A stretch of DNA of 64,000 nucleotides from Dermatophilaceae bacterium Sec6.4 (GCA_039636865.1 CP144172.1:1922001-1986000), one strand, 5' to 3'. Counted from the stretch's first letter, positions 16,572 through 26,924 are shown. Translations and numbers: made by a program. The notes: generated from the sequence alone by a model not told the origin.

Positions 16572-18818
16572 TTAATGGGAAAACCGGATGTTGGGCAGGA
16601 TCCGGGCGAGCCAGCCGGGGGTGTGCCATGCGGCGTGGCCGGTCAGGCGTAGGGCGACGGGAAGCACGATGAGTCGGATGCACAGGGCGTCCAGGAAGAC
16701 CGCCACGGCCAAGATGATGCCCATCTCTTTGGGTGCCAGCGGCCCGGACAGGGCGAAGGTCATGAAGACGGCGACCATCACTCCGGCGGCGGCGATGACG
16801 ACGCGTCCGGAGGTGCGTAGTGCTTCACGCATGGCGTGTTGGGGGTTCCCGGTGGCGTCGTAGTGTTCCCGGGCTGCGGACAGTAGGAACAGGGTGTAGT
16901 CCATTGCGACCCCGGTGAGCATGGCGCCGAAGAACAGTGGCGCCCAGGCATCAATGAAGCCTTGGGGTTGGAAGCCGAGCAGGCCTGAGAGGTGCCCGTC
17001 GCTGAAGATTAGTTGTCCGACGCCGAACGCTGCGGCGATGGAGGCGAGGTTGGTGATGGTGCCGACGAACGCGACCAGCGGGCTGCCCAGTGCGACCAGC
17101 AGGAGCAGGAACCCCAGGCCGATCAGCAGCGCGAAGACCAGGGGCGTCCGTGAGGAGAGCACTTTTTCCAGGTCGTGGTTCTCTGCGGCGGCTCCACCGA
17201 CGAGTGAGCCGGGGGGTAGTTCGGTGCGGATCCGGTCGATGGTGGTACCGGTCGCTTTGGCTGACGCGTCGGTGGTGGGGACGGCCGTCAGCATCGTCCA
17301 CCCGTTGTGTTGTCCGCCGGGCAGTGTTGCTGCGATCCCGGTGTCGCGAGCGAGGGCGGTGCGTGCGGGCGCGGCCTGGGCGGTGGGGGTGAGTACTTGG
17401 AGTGTCCCGGGTGCGCCGGGCCCGAACGCGGCGGTGACTTGTTGGTACCCCGCGCGTGCTGACTGGCTGGCGGGGATGATCGTGATCGAGGGCATGCCGG
17501 TGCGCAACCCGAGAGCGGGGGTGGCCAGGATGGCCAGGACGGCGAGGGCGATTGATCCGGTGGCCCAGGGGTGGCGGTGTAGTAGTGCGCCCCAGCGGTG
17601 CATCAGTAGTTCCATCCCGCGGTACCCGTGGCGGGTGGGCGTGCTGGCGTGGCGGGCGGCTTTACGGCGTGTACCGGGCAGTCTTGGGCGACCGGCATCG
17701 ATTTTGGTGCCGAGCTTGCCCAGGACCGCGGGTAGCAGGGTGAGGGTGGCGCCCAGGACGGCGATGACCGAGAGCATGATGCCCAGGGCCATGGACCGGA
17801 ACGCGGGGCTGGGCACCAGCAGCACGGTGGACAGGGATACCAGCACGGTGACGCCGGAGAAGGCGACGGCTTTGCCGGCGGTGCCCATGGTTTCGGCGAT
17901 GGCTTCGACGGCGGCGTGGCGGTCCCCGGGGGCAGCGCCGCGCCGTTGGAGGGCCGATCTGAAGCGGACCACGAGGAACAGGGCGTAGTCGATGCCCAGG
18001 GCGAGGGCGAACATCATCGCGAAGTTCAGGGCCCACACGCTGACGGGTGCGACGTGGGTGGCGATGACCAGGGCGCCGGCGGCGGTCAGGAGCCCGACCA
18101 TGGTCAGCATCAGTGGTAGGCCGGCGGCCACGAGGCTCCCGAAGGCGAGGACGAGCACGATCATGGTGACGGGCCAGGACAACACTTCGGACTTGATCAT
18201 CGCGGCGTGGTTGACGTTGTTGAAGTCGGACCACAGGGCGCTGCTGCCGGTCAGGTTGACCGACACGGTGGAGGTGGCCAGGTGGGCCAGTGGTGCGGTG
18301 AGGTCGCCGGCGGCGCGGACCATGGTGTTCGCGTCGGCGGCGGCGCCGGCCGCAACGATGGCGGTCCTGCCGTCCCGAGAGAGTGAGGAACCCGGTTGTG
18401 GGCCCACCACGGTGCTGACGCGTGGGTCGGCTTTCAGGAGCGCCTCGACCCGGGTGATCACTTGTTGAGCTGACGGGTTCTTGGAGATGGGGCCGGTGCC
18501 GTCGTGGACGACGACTTGTAGGGCGGTGGATCCCATCCCGGCGAAGTTGTGGGCGATGACCTCGCGGGCTTGAACAGATTGGCTGCCGCTGTCCTGCCAG
18601 CCGGCCCCGGACAGGGCCGATTCGACTTTGGGGGCGAACGCTCCGAAAGCAACCAGCACGATCACCCAGAGCGCGAGGACGGCGCCCAGGTGGGACCCGG
18701 TCCACGCCCCGAGACGGGCTAAACCGGTGCGGGGCGCAGCACCAGGCCCGCTGTCATCGGTGGGGTGGGCTCCAGGGTTCGGCCGGGCGGTGGTGGTGGG
18801 TCGGTCGGTGGGGGGCAT
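16572..18818 (-). CDS. MMPL/RND-family membrane transporter
   Basis: The 748-residue protein has two MMPL halves, each with an extracytoplasmic loop and a five- to six-helix bundle; ALGIDYALFLVVRFR and AMDYTLFLLSAAREHY are the paired GxDY-type proton-relay motifs. Family members export lipids, siderophores or drugs. The start at 18818 has GGAG 8 bases upstream; the frame reaches 18830 but that ATG overlaps the site. It lies 74 bases after the TauE gene on the same strand and could be co-transcribed with the sulfide genes. Confidence 0.9.
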   Translation of the reverse strand: MPPTDRPTTTARPNPGAHPTDDSGPGAAPRTGLARLGAWTGSHLGAVLALWVIVLVAFGAFAPKVESALSGAGWQDSGSQSVQAREVIAHNFAGMGSTALQVVVHDGTGPISKNPSAQQVITRVEALLKADPRVSTVVGPQPGSSLSRDGRTAIVAAGAAADANTMVRAAGDLTAPLAHLATSTVSVNLTGSSALWSDFNNVNHAAMIKSEVLSWPVTMIVLVLAFGSLVAAGLPLMLTMVGLLTAAGALVIATHVAPVSVWALNFAMMFALALGIDYALFLVVRFRSALQRRGAAPGDRHAAVEAIAETMGTAGKAVAFSGVTVLVSLSTVLLVPSPAFRSMALGIMLSVIAVLGATLTLLPAVLGKLGTKIDAGRPRLPGTRRKAARHASTPTRHGYRGMELLMHRWGALLHRHPWATGSIALAVLAILATPALGLRTGMPSITIIPASQSARAGYQQVTAAFGPGAPGTLQVLTPTAQAAPARTALARDTGIAATLPGGQHNGWTMLTAVPTTDASAKATGTTIDRIRTELPPGSLVGGAAAENHDLEKVLSSRTPLVFALLIGLGFLLLLVALGSPLVAFVGTITNLASIAAAFGVGQLIFSDGHLSGLLGFQPQGFIDAWAPLFFGAMLTGVAMDYTLFLLSAAREHYDATGNPQHAMREALRTSGRVVIAAAGVMVAVFMTFALSGPLAPKEMGIILAVAVFLDALCIRLIVLPVALRLTGHAAWHTPGWLARILPNIRFSH

Positions 18819-18892
18819 AGCGATCTCCATCGGTGTACAGAAACGGTGTCGGGGTGGGGGCCCTTTGACGGGTTAACTGGGGCCCGGTCGCC

Positions 18893-19681
18893 TCAGGTGA
18901 GGCTGAGCGCGCTGCGGATCGCTGTGTAGACCGCGACGAGGATGAGCAGCCCGGCGAATGCCCGGCTCAGGGTGGCGTTGGAAACCCGGTTGGCGACGCG
19001 GGTGCCGAGCAGAGACCCGGCGATCGCGGCCACCGTGAAGGGAATGATCACCGACCAGTCGAAGGTCGCGTGACCGGCCCGGGCGGCCAGCGCAGCGGCC
19101 GAATTCAGGGCGATGATCAGTAGTGAGGTACCGACCGCGACGGGCATCGTGAAGCCCAGCACCATGACCAGGGCGGGCACGATGATGAATCCGCCGCCGA
19201 CGCCAAGGAACCCGGTCAGGAACCCGACCACCAGTCCGGCGACGATGAACTTCGCAACACCGGCGGGGCTTATCCCCTTCTGATCTCCCGACGTCTCCCT
19301 TCCATCAGGTGAGCTTGGGCCGGTCGCGCGGCGCAGCATGCCGGCTGCTGCCAGCAGCATCAAGGCCGCGAACGCGAGCAGGAGCACGTTGGGGTCGACC
19401 TGCCGGTTCAGTACGGTGCCGACCAGGGACGCGGCAATACCGGTAATCCCGAAGACGATCCCGGTCGCCCAGCGCACATGTGAGGACCGGGCGTGCCCGA
19501 ACGCGCCGATCAGCGCGGTGATACCGACGATGACCAGACTGGCGGTGGTGCCCGCACGGGCTGACTCACCCAGCACATACACCAGCGCTGGGACGGTCAG
19601 GATCGAACCGCCCCCGCCGAGGGCGCCCAGGCTGATTCCGATCAGCAGACCCAGCAGCACCGAACCGGTGAGGATCAGCAT
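18893..19681 (-). CDS. TauE/SafE-family sulfite or sulfur-anion exporter
   Basis: The 262-residue protein has about eight membrane helices in two repeats, each with the family motif: LGALGGGGSILTVPAL (residues 18-34) and FLGVGGGFIIVPALVMVLG. TauE/SafE proteins move sulfite, thiosulfate or organosulfonates. Downstream of a persulfide-metabolising enzyme, export of sulfite or thiosulfate is the likely role. It starts 12 bases after the stop of the Cys-rich gene, in the same operon. Confidence 0.88.
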   Translation of the reverse strand: MLILTGSVLLGLLIGISLGALGGGGSILTVPALVYVLGESARAGTTASLVIVGITALIGAFGHARSSHVRWATGIVFGITGIAASLVGTVLNRQVDPNVLLLAFAALMLLAAAGMLRRATGPSSPDGRETSGDQKGISPAGVAKFIVAGLVVGFLTGFLGVGGGFIIVPALVMVLGFTMPVAVGTSLLIIALNSAAALAARAGHATFDWSVIIPFTVAAIAGSLLGTRVANRVSNATLSRAFAGLLILVAVYTAIRSALSLT

Positions 19682-19693
19682 CGACTATGGGCC

Positions 19694-19867
19694 TTAGCCA
19701 CGGCCGAACAATCGGCTCAGGAACGAGCCCTGCCCACTGCTCGGCGCGGCCGGGTGCCCGGGGCACCGGTCAGCGCGTGGGACGCGGCCCATGACCTGGT
19801 CCACGTGTTGGCCGCAGCCGGCCCAGGTGGTCTTGCCGCAGATCTTGCAGGTGGTGGCACGACACAT
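19694..19867 (-). CDS. 57-residue Cys-rich protein of the sulfide operon
   Basis: MCRATTCKICGKTTWAGCGQ then HVDQVM...RCPGH. Five cysteines (2, 7, 10, 18, 35) and two histidines could bind zinc or carry persulfide. Small proteins with the pattern C..CGKTTWAGCGxHVDxVM are common next to rhodanese and TauE genes in actinobacteria. The function is unproven. It lies between the MBL-rhodanese and TauE genes with short gaps (42 and 12 bases) on the same strand, and an AGAACACC tract precedes the start. Confidence 0.75.
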   Translation of the reverse strand: MCRATTCKICGKTTWAGCGQHVDQVMGRVPRADRCPGHPAAPSSGQGSFLSRLFGRG

Positions 19868-19909
19868 AGGTGTTCTCCGATTCAGTCGATGGTGCTGCGG
19901 GGTGAGTGG

Positions 19910-21307
19910 TCAGGAGGTGAGCCGGAGGCCACTACTGGCGGCGTGCTCATCGAAGGTGTCGTCGATGAGCACGACGGGCATGTCGTGGGCAGCCAGGACC
20001 GAGGCGGCGATCGAGGCGCGGTAACCGCTGGCGCAGTGCACCCAGACCTCCCCTCGCGGCACCCGGTCCAGGTGGCCCAGCAAGTCATGCAACGCGATGT
20101 TGAGGGCACCCTCGATATGGCCGGTCGCGTACTCAGCAGAACGCCGCACGTCCAGGACGGACACCGTCCGGTGGTGGCGCACCTGTGCCAGGTCCGCGAA
20201 CTGCGCACGGTCAAACGAACCCAATGCCTCGGTGGTCCAGTCGCGGGGCTGCCCGGTAGCGGCGCCATCCACGCGGTCGATCCCGATACGAACCAGCTCG
20301 CGCTGGGCCTGCGCGACCTGCTCGGGGCTTTCACCCAGCAGGGTCAGCGGGGTATCCCACGGGATCAACCACCCCAGGTAGGTCGCGAACTGACCCTCGA
20401 CGCCGATGTTGAGGGTGCCGCTGACGTGCCCCGCAGCGAACGCGGTCCGGTCCCGCAGGTCCACGATCCACTCCCGGTCAGCGATCCGGTGCGCCAACGT
20501 CGCGGCATCGACGGCCGCAGGGGTATCCAGGTGTGGTGCGGTCGGCCCGGCGGCATTGCCCGGTGACATGTGCACGTAATAGGCCGGGTAGTCACTCAGC
20601 CCAGCGAGGATGTCCTTTATCCACCGCTGCTCGTCCTGGGTCAGCGCCGGGTTGATGTCCTTCTCGGCGCCAATCGTGGAGTCCGTGGCGCCCCCGGTCG
20701 AACCGGCCGAACAGAACGAACCAAACCCATGGGTGGGCAGCACCTGCGTCTGATCAGGCAACTCTGTCGCCAGGCGGTGGACCGAGGCGAACTGGTGATG
20801 CAACAAGTCCTGGGTGTGCTCCTCCCCGAGCAAATCAGGGCGCCCGGTCGCGCCGTACAACAACGACCCACCGGTGAACACCCCCACGGTTTCGGTCTCC
20901 TTGGCACCCTCGGGACTAACGGCCTGCAGGGCGTAGGACAGGTGGGTGTAGGTGTGGCCCGGAGTAGCGATTGCCCGCACCCGCATCGACGCCGACACCT
21001 GCACCACGTCACCATCGCGGACCGGTTCCCGCTCAAAAGAAACCTCGTCGTCAGCGTTCACGTAGTACCGGGCACCCGTTGCCTGCGCGAGAGCCAAGCC
21101 ACCGGTCAAATAGTCGTTATGCAGATGCGTCTCGAACACGTGCGTGACCCGCACCCCATGCTCAGTCGCCAGATCCAGGACCCGGTCGATATCACGCTGC
21201 GGGTCGATCACCAGCGCCATCGTCCCGTCGTGCACCAGGTAGGAACGATCGCCCAGGGTCGGCGTCTCTACAGTCAGCACCGTTGGTTGCGTCGCAGTCG
21301 TCATCAC
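19910..21307 (-). CDS. Metallo-beta-lactamase/double-rhodanese persulfide enzyme
   Basis: The 465-residue fusion has an N-terminal metallo-beta-lactamase domain of the persulfide dioxygenase (ETHE1/CstB) kind, with FETHLHNDYLTGG and ATPGHTYTHLSY metal ligands. Two rhodanese domains follow. The first (about residues 270-330) lacks an active Cys; the second has HCASGYRA with the catalytic Cys. It likely oxidises glutathione-, bacillithiol- or mycothiol-persulfide to sulfite and moves sulfane sulfur. The gene is divergent from DUF302/cstR across a region holding three repressor sites. An ATG three bases later (21304) is equally possible. Confidence 0.9.
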   Translation of the reverse strand: MMTTATQPTVLTVETPTLGDRSYLVHDGTMALVIDPQRDIDRVLDLATEHGVRVTHVFETHLHNDYLTGGLALAQATGARYYVNADDEVSFEREPVRDGDVVQVSASMRVRAIATPGHTYTHLSYALQAVSPEGAKETETVGVFTGGSLLYGATGRPDLLGEEHTQDLLHHQFASVHRLATELPDQTQVLPTHGFGSFCSAGSTGGATDSTIGAEKDINPALTQDEQRWIKDILAGLSDYPAYYVHMSPGNAAGPTAPHLDTPAAVDAATLAHRIADREWIVDLRDRTAFAAGHVSGTLNIGVEGQFATYLGWLIPWDTPLTLLGESPEQVAQAQRELVRIGIDRVDGAATGQPRDWTTEALGSFDRAQFADLAQVRHHRTVSVLDVRRSAEYATGHIEGALNIALHDLLGHLDRVPRGEVWVHCASGYRASIAASVLAAHDMPVVLIDDTFDEHAASSGLRLTS

Positions 21308-21383
21308 AGATTCCTTCTCCTTAGAAGTTGGTCACGTCAGGGATAGGACCAGCGGCCCTGCTGGGCTCAGCACCATCCCTGAA

Positions 21384-21399
21384 ATACCCTGTGGGGTAT
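21384..21399. promoter_or_regulatory. CsoR/CstR-type operator 1
   Basis: ATACCCTGTGGGGTAT is a pseudo-palindrome of the ATACCC...GGGTAT class bound by CsoR/CstR repressors. It lies about 77 bases upstream of the persulfide enzyme gene. Confidence 0.75.
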
Positions 21400-21416
21400 A
21401 TTTCTGAGAACAAGTT

Positions 21417-21432
21417 ATACCGGTAGGGGTAT
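21417..21432. promoter_or_regulatory. CsoR/CstR-type operator 2
   Basis: ATACCGGTAGGGGTAT matches operator 1 in both half-sites (one changed base on the left). It lies 33 bases from operator 1, about three helical turns. Confidence 0.65.
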
Positions 21433-21517
21433 TCCTGTCCACCGCATCCACGCACCGTGCCCTCATCCGATTCGGCGAGGGAAGGGGCTGGAATCGTTAC
21501 CCCCTACTCTTTGTTGC

Positions 21518-21533
21518 ATACCCCAGCGGGTAT
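21518..21533. promoter_or_regulatory. CsoR/CstR-type operator 3
   Basis: ATACCCCAGCGGGTAT is the third copy, 77 bases upstream of the DUF302 start, so it is placed to control the rightward genes including the repressor itself. Confidence 0.75.
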
Positions 21534-21609
21534 GAACCGTCACCGAAGGATCTCGACCCCATCCCGCGAATTGCAGCCCCCAGCGCTCCACGATCGAACG
21601 AGGAAACCC

Positions 21610-22316
<707 letters not shown>

Positions 22317-22474
22317 GACCTCGCCACCACCCATCGGACACGCCCAGCAGAATGCACCATTAGACGAACGGCATACGGCGGCCGATCAGCACGGTCATGA
22401 TCGTCGATCGAACGCCCCGAGCGATCGTCGTAAGCGGATCGGCGTGCGGGATCGTCGGATCGTGTCGGGGCGAC

Positions 22475-23203
22475 TCACCCGGTGGCGATCACCCGGAATA
22501 TCTCGGCCAGGCGCCCAGGCTCCATCCCGGCTTTCTCAGCGATGCCGGTGCCCCATGAGCGCAGCCTGTCCTCCAGGCCGTCGCCGAGGTGCGCGGTCTG
22601 GCTGGCATGGGCGCGTAGCGCGGAGAGCTTGGCGTCGAACGTGTCGGTGATGTCGACTACGTGGTCGGCCCGCTCGTCAGCCATCAACCATGCCTCGTCC
22701 ACCGTCCACGGCTCCAGCCCCTGCGCGAGCAGTTCGGGAAAGGCGAAGGGGTTGCGCGCTGCGGGGTAGAGCGCGCGGATGGTGGCTTCTCCGGCGGCGA
22801 GGTGGTCTGGGTGGGAGGCGCCGATGCGGTCCCACCAGCGCTCCGGACTTTGTGTCAGCACCCGTTGCGGGCGCACCTGGCGCATCACCCGGACGATGTC
22901 GCGTTGCAGCTCGCGGGTGGGGTCCAGCGACCCGTCGTGGTACCCGGTCAGGAAGCGGACGTCTGACACTCCCACTGCAGCTGCCGCCGCGCGTTGCTCG
23001 GCCTCACGGATGGCGGGCACCTGCTCACGGGGGGTGTCATCGAAGCCGCCCTGGTCGCCGTAGGTGCAGATCAGGTAGGTCACCTCGATCCCCGCGCGTG
23101 TCCAGGTGGCGGTGGTGCCGGCGGCGTCGACGTCGGCGTCGTCGGGGTGGGCGACCACGACCAGGACGCGATCGACCTCGGCGTCGGGTAGGGGATCAGG
23201 CAT
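22475..23203 (-). CDS. PIG-L/LmbE-family deacetylase (mycothiol-type)
   Basis: The 242-residue protein has VVVAHPDDADVDAAG (zinc ligands His/Asp-Asp) near the N-terminus and the second His in GASHPDHLAAG. This is the PIG-L/LmbE fold that includes MshB (deacetylation of GlcNAc-inositol for mycothiol) and Mca (mycothiol S-conjugate amidase). The length is shorter than MshB and Mca (about 290), so the substrate is uncertain. Proximity to thiol-sulfur genes makes a mycothiol link attractive. GGAG lies 8 bases upstream of the ATG at 23203. Confidence 0.85.
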   Translation of the reverse strand: MPDPLPDAEVDRVLVVVAHPDDADVDAAGTTATWTRAGIEVTYLICTYGDQGGFDDTPREQVPAIREAEQRAAAAAVGVSDVRFLTGYHDGSLDPTRELQRDIVRVMRQVRPQRVLTQSPERWWDRIGASHPDHLAAGEATIRALYPAARNPFAFPELLAQGLEPWTVDEAWLMADERADHVVDITDTFDAKLSALRAHASQTAHLGDGLEDRLRSWGTGIAEKAGMEPGRLAEIFRVIATG

Positions 23204-23677
23204 GGAGAGCTCCAAAGAGTGCGACGGCGAAAGGATGTGACGATACGGCCCTCACCCACACAATGACCGAGCAGGAGGAAGGGGCAAACCATAGGGTGGA
23301 CGGCGATGACGAGGCGGGTACGAACCGACGACACAGCAGATCACACGCGACGAGAAGCGCTGCCCGATACGCCGCTAGCGCGAAGAACCTTCGTACGTAG
23401 TAGACCCACGTTTTGCTGACCGGGATGGGATCCGGTTATGGAGGCGACCACCGCACCCGGCGTCCCGTATGAAGCACCCGTTCGGGACGGATCGGCACGG
23501 TGCCCGAATTCCCGCCCGGCGTTGCCAGATGCGGTTTGGCTTGCGGGTCGTGCTTGAGTGTTTGTGGTCCTGGTCTAGGTGGCCGCGTGGCTTAGAGCGC
23601 AGCACATCATTTGTGAATGGTGGGGATCGTGCTGTGCTGGTATCGGGGCCTCAACCCGTACCGGACGTAGTCGGCTT
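23204..23677. other. Intergenic, nothing recognised
   Basis: About 470 bases without a supportable gene, RNA or strong hairpin. Confidence 0.45.
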
Positions 23678-23926
23678 TTACCGGCTGGGGAAGTGATGTT
23701 TGTGGAGCCAGCGCGGACGCTTGGTGTCGAGGCGGAGCGCGCAGGAGGGGCACCGGCAGTAGGTGGAGGGCCATTCTTGCCCGGCCAGCGGCCAGGGGTC
23801 GCCGAGGAAGGGCGTGTCGGCTCCGCAGAGTGAGGTGGTTTGCCCGGGGTAGGTCGCGTGGGCCATGCCGACTGTGCCGTCTGCCGGGTCGGTGGTCCAG
23901 CCGATGCGTGGTCGTTGGGTGCTCAT
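23678..23926 (-). CDS. 82-residue 'LCGADTP' family protein, copy 1
   Basis: The start is taken at MSTQRPRIGW (23926). The core reads GMAHATYPGQTTSLCGADTP then GDPWPLAGQEWP and CRCPSCALRL. A second protein at 46046-46270 has the same GM.HAT.PGQ.T.LCGADTP..GDPWP..G.+WP....RCPSCA pattern. The LCGADT and CPSC cysteines resemble zinc-binding proteins that recognise a short peptide or nucleic acid. The function is unknown. It is 82 bases downstream of the PRC-barrel gene on the same strand. Confidence 0.65.
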   Translation of the reverse strand: MSTQRPRIGWTTDPADGTVGMAHATYPGQTTSLCGADTPFLGDPWPLAGQEWPSTYCRCPSCALRLDTKRPRWLHKHHFPSR

Positions 23927-24008
23927 CTGGCAGTTCGATCTGTCGATCCGCCACCACGGCAACCGGGCGGTGGCGCACTGCCTGCCCCATTGGTGGGGGT
24001 TGTTCGTG

Positions 24009-24440
24009 TCATAGGTGGTACATCCCGTCCCTGGGTGGCAGATAGCCATGACCCCAGTGGGATGCGTGCCCGTAGTGGTGGTAGATGCTCGCGTGGTAGG
24101 CCTGGTCATTGATCAGGCTGGGGACATAGGCAGGCGCGGACGTGACGTGCTCGCGCGATTGGTCGATGAGAACCTCATCCGCGGTGGTTGTGGTGATGGC
24201 TTCGACAGGTACCAGGGTTCGGGTCTCGCCGATGCCCAGGAATCCGTTGTGTTCGACGACTAGGAATCGGACGTGCTGCTCGTGATCGTCGATGAGGAGA
24301 TCGGCCACCATGCCGATATCGGTGCCGTCGGTGTCTTTCACGGTCCGGCCGCGCACGTCATCGACGGTCCCGTCGATGGTCTGACCTCGGTCCCCGAGTG
24401 TGTACAGGGTGGCGATGTCGTCCTGGGTATTGGGTGTCAT
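24009..24440 (-). CDS. PRC-barrel domain protein
   Basis: The 143-residue protein has a PRC-barrel at residues 25-90 (IDGTVDDVRGRTVKDTDGTDI then GMVADLLIDDHEQHVRFLVV). A His/Tyr-rich tail (YHASIYHHYGHASHWGHG) follows that may bind metal. PRC-barrel proteins serve in RNA processing, photosynthetic reaction-centre assembly and stress; in actinobacteria small PRC proteins of this type are often stress-induced. It overlaps the upstream small gene by 4 bases and is translationally coupled to it. Confidence 0.85.
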   Translation of the reverse strand: MTPNTQDDIATLYTLGDRGQTIDGTVDDVRGRTVKDTDGTDIGMVADLLIDDHEQHVRFLVVEHNGFLGIGETRTLVPVEAITTTTADEVLIDQSREHVTSAPAYVPSLINDQAYHASIYHHYGHASHWGHGYLPPRDGMYHL

Positions 24441-24682
24441 GGGGTGTCCTTTGTAGGGGGAGGTCCGGGGCTAGTACTGCGCCGGTGGCGTAGTTCGTCG
24501 GTAATGGCTCGTTCTCGTTTCCTGATCACGGCACGCCGGGCGACCCCACCGGGTGAGGACCGGTACCCGTGGGCGGCGGCGTCAGCGCTTACCCGGTCCT
24601 GCAGGGTCGTCAGATCCTGCAGCAGCTCTCGGATGCTGAACCCGGCCAGTGCCCTGACCTCCGGTGTACTCGGGGCGCTCAT
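24437..24682 (-). CDS. 81-residue helical protein, 'ELRRR' family member 2
   Basis: This protein has the family layout seen at 1005-1211 and 32559-32801: an N-terminal FSIRELLQDLTTLQDRV helix and a C-terminal RKRERAITDELRHRR helix, then a Pro/Thr tail. Coupling by a 4-base overlap to a PRC-barrel gene is the best functional clue. The role is unknown. Confidence 0.6.
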   Translation of the reverse strand: MSAPSTPEVRALAGFSIRELLQDLTTLQDRVSADAAAHGYRSSPGGVARRAVIRKRERAITDELRHRRSTSPGPPPTKDTP

Positions 24683-24797
24683 CGCGGCCCCTTGACGCTG
24701 CGCGGACCCGTTTGAAGGTGCTCGTCGATGCGGGCGGGGTCGATGCGGGTGGGGGCGCAGGAGCGGTTGAAGAGGTGGGGACCGGGTCGCGGGGAAA

Positions 24798-25011
24798 GGT
24801 GCGTCATCTGGTGCTCCTGAATCGGTGCGCCGCAGCGGATAGCCGATCCCGTGTCGTTGCGCGGGATGTGGCGCTGTTGCGGACGGCTCCGGGTGGCTGT
24901 GGCCACGTGATGGGAACCTGGGTAACGGTCGCGGTGCCGTTGTGAGGGGGTGCGGGGTGGTTACCCCTGCGGTGCGGCGGCGGACGGCCGCACCATTCCC
25001 AAACAGGCTGA
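24798..25011 (+). pseudogene. Relic of the 87-residue Cys-containing gene (compare 38284-38547)
   Basis: The translated end reads HVMGTWVTVAVPL, stop (24943-24945), then GGAGWLPLRCGGGRPHHS and a final stop at 25009-25011. The intact minus-strand protein at 38284-38547 ends REVMGACITLVVPLGGDAEQ then LLRCGGGRPDHS. The DNA of the last 40 bases is nearly identical. The relic sits in the same relative place, just upstream of a GAF-ANTAR gene. The 5' part is too eroded to follow with confidence. Confidence 0.6.
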
Positions 25012-25257
25012 GCTGATCAGCACCTTCGAAGCTACACCCATGGGATGGGACCGGGTCCGGCTGCGGTATGTGTTGGGGCGCGGCATGAGCGAGACCACTG
25101 AGCTGCCGCAGCGTGGGGTCCCAGATGCGGGGAAGGGGTGGTTCTTGGTGGTTGGCGGTACGGTCAAGGAAGCCCAGTTTTGCGGCAAATGTCTCTTCCA
25201 TACCGGGCGTGCTGTCGTCACCTGTGCCCCATGTGTCTCCAACAAGAGGGAACGGCA

Positions 25258-26064
25258 ATGAGCAGCCAGCCGCATCAAGCAGATCGATGAAACCAGCGAC
25301 CGAGGCGGAACAGCAGCAGATTCAGGACGACGTCGATGATCTGCAGACCAGCCTGGCGGATCTGGCCGCGTTAGTGACCAGTTCGCGTGGCTTGGATGAG
25401 TTGCTCGCCCTGGTCGCGACGTACGCGGCTCACGCGATTCCCGGTGCGGATGGTGCGGGGGTGACTCTGTTACGGGTTGATCGCCCGGATAACCGGGTGC
25501 AGGCGTTAGCGGCCAGCGACCCGTTCGTCGCGGAAATCGACCAAATCCAGTACGTGACGGTGAACGAGGGCCCGTGTATCACCGCCGCGTTGGAGGGCCG
25601 CACCGTGCGCTCAGGATCGCTGGGTGGGGAGAAGATGTGGCCCCATTTCGGCCCACGGGTAGGCCGGTTGGGTGTCCACAGCGCCCTGTCGTTGCCGTTA
25701 CTGCTGCCCGGGCAGGTCGTGGGTGCGATCAACGTGTACGCCCGCGGTAAGGACGTTTTCGATGATCACGCCCAAGAGCTGGGGGGAGTTGTTCGCCGCT
25801 CCCGCGGCGGTGGCGGTCCACAACGCGCATACCTTGTCCCAGGCGATCGCGCTGACCACCCAGCTACAAGCGGCGTTAGCCGTCCGACCGATCATCGATG
25901 AAGCGATCGGCTTGATCCGTAGCCGTACCGGCGCCAGTTCGGTGCAGGCACTGCAGCGGTTGCAGACGATGAGCCAGCATGAGCACGTGAAGATGGCCGA
26001 GGTCGCGCAGCAGATGGTCGCGGAAGCGGTCCGACGCGCCCGCGCCCGCCACACCGATAGCTGA
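25258..26064 (+). pseudogene. GAF-ANTAR regulator gene with frameshifts
   Basis: The GAF part (DDLQTSLADLAALV...HAIPGADGAGVTLLRV...YVTVNEGPCITAALEGR...SLPLLLPGQ) and ANTAR part (PIIDEAIGLIRSRTGASSVQ then LQTMSQHEHVKMAEVAQQMV) lie in different frames. They join if one G is removed from the G6 run at 25781-25786; the intact paralogue (37286-38092) has the G5 version. A second break lies near the N-terminus: AAGAGGGAACGGCAATG at 25258 matches the start region of the 44346 copy, but that frame stops at codon 11. ANTAR domains bind paired RNA hairpins. The gene is dead unless these are sequence errors. Confidence 0.75.
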
Positions 26065-26285
26065 GCATTCCGCTGTCGAGGCCACGACGGTCCCCTCTGT
26101 GACATCGCAGCTGTGAGGTCACCGGGCTGGCACGGTGAGTGCCGTACGGTGAGTTCGGGACGTGCATCGACGTCGGGCCTCCTGATTCCCGCCGTACCCA
26201 CACCCCACCGCACAGCGACAAGATGTCGCCGGCGGCACCAGGCTCGTCAGTCCCGCGCTCGGGAGCGCATCGGAGTTGATGAGGC

Positions 26286-26924
26286 ATGGAGCTGAGCGCC
26301 TCGCTGGCCGCGGATCTGGGGCTACTTACCGCCGCCCTCTACGACCCCGCGACGGGCATCACGACCGAAATAGCGCAGACGGTGCTGGGGTTCGCCACCA
26401 ACGCCCGTCTCGCGGTGGCCTCTTTCCTGGGGTTGAGCATCACCATCACTAAGCGCACCGACGCTGTGGCCGACCAGGTCCTGCTGCACCTGACCCTGCT
26501 CGATGATCACGCTGGCCCGGGCGACGTCAAGACGTCCCTGGTACTGCCGGGGGCACCCGATGCGGTGCGCGAGCAGCCGCATATTCGGATCGTCCTCTAC
26601 GGCGCAACACCGGGCGCGTTCGTTGACCTGGCCGCTGACCTGGCATTCCTGACCGGTAGCGCATTGGATGGCGCCGACCTGGACCATCACCACGGCCTGG
26701 CAGGCGAACCCGACATCACCGGCATCCTCCAGGACCAGGCGGTGATCAGCGAAGCCATCGGGGTGCTCATCGCCGGTGGCCGCACCCGTGAACAGGCCTC
26801 CACTGAACTGGACACCCTCGCCGGCGCGGCACACACCGACCGGGTCACCGAAGCGACCGCCATCCTGACTGCTCTGGCCCCGGACCGGTCAGAACGTCGC
26901 CCACTGATGGCCCCCCAACCGTAA
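26286..26924 (+). CDS. ANTAR-like regulatory protein, module A
   Basis: The 212-residue protein has an N-terminal region reminiscent of PAS/anti-sigma-regulator sensor folds (LAADLGLLTAALYDPATGIT, then hydrophobic strands). The C-terminal ANTAR-like helical bundle includes ISEAIGVLIAGGRTREQAST and VTEATAILTAL. Expected to be an RNA-binding antiterminator. It lies 221 bases after the GAF-ANTAR gene, and the same gene pair occurs at 36529-38092. GGAG lies 14 bases before the ATG, as in the paralogue. Confidence 0.7.
   Translation: MELSASLAADLGLLTAALYDPATGITTEIAQTVLGFATNARLAVASFLGLSITITKRTDAVADQVLLHLTLLDDHAGPGDVKTSLVLPGAPDAVREQPHIRIVLYGATPGAFVDLAADLAFLTGSALDGADLDHHHGLAGEPDITGILQDQAVISEAIGVLIAGGRTREQASTELDTLAGAAHTDRVTEATAILTALAPDRSERRPLMAPQP

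Noticed and set aside
17662..18705. Long antisense-like frame inside the MMPL gene.
   Set aside because: Arg/Pro-rich shadow of a GC-rich coding strand.
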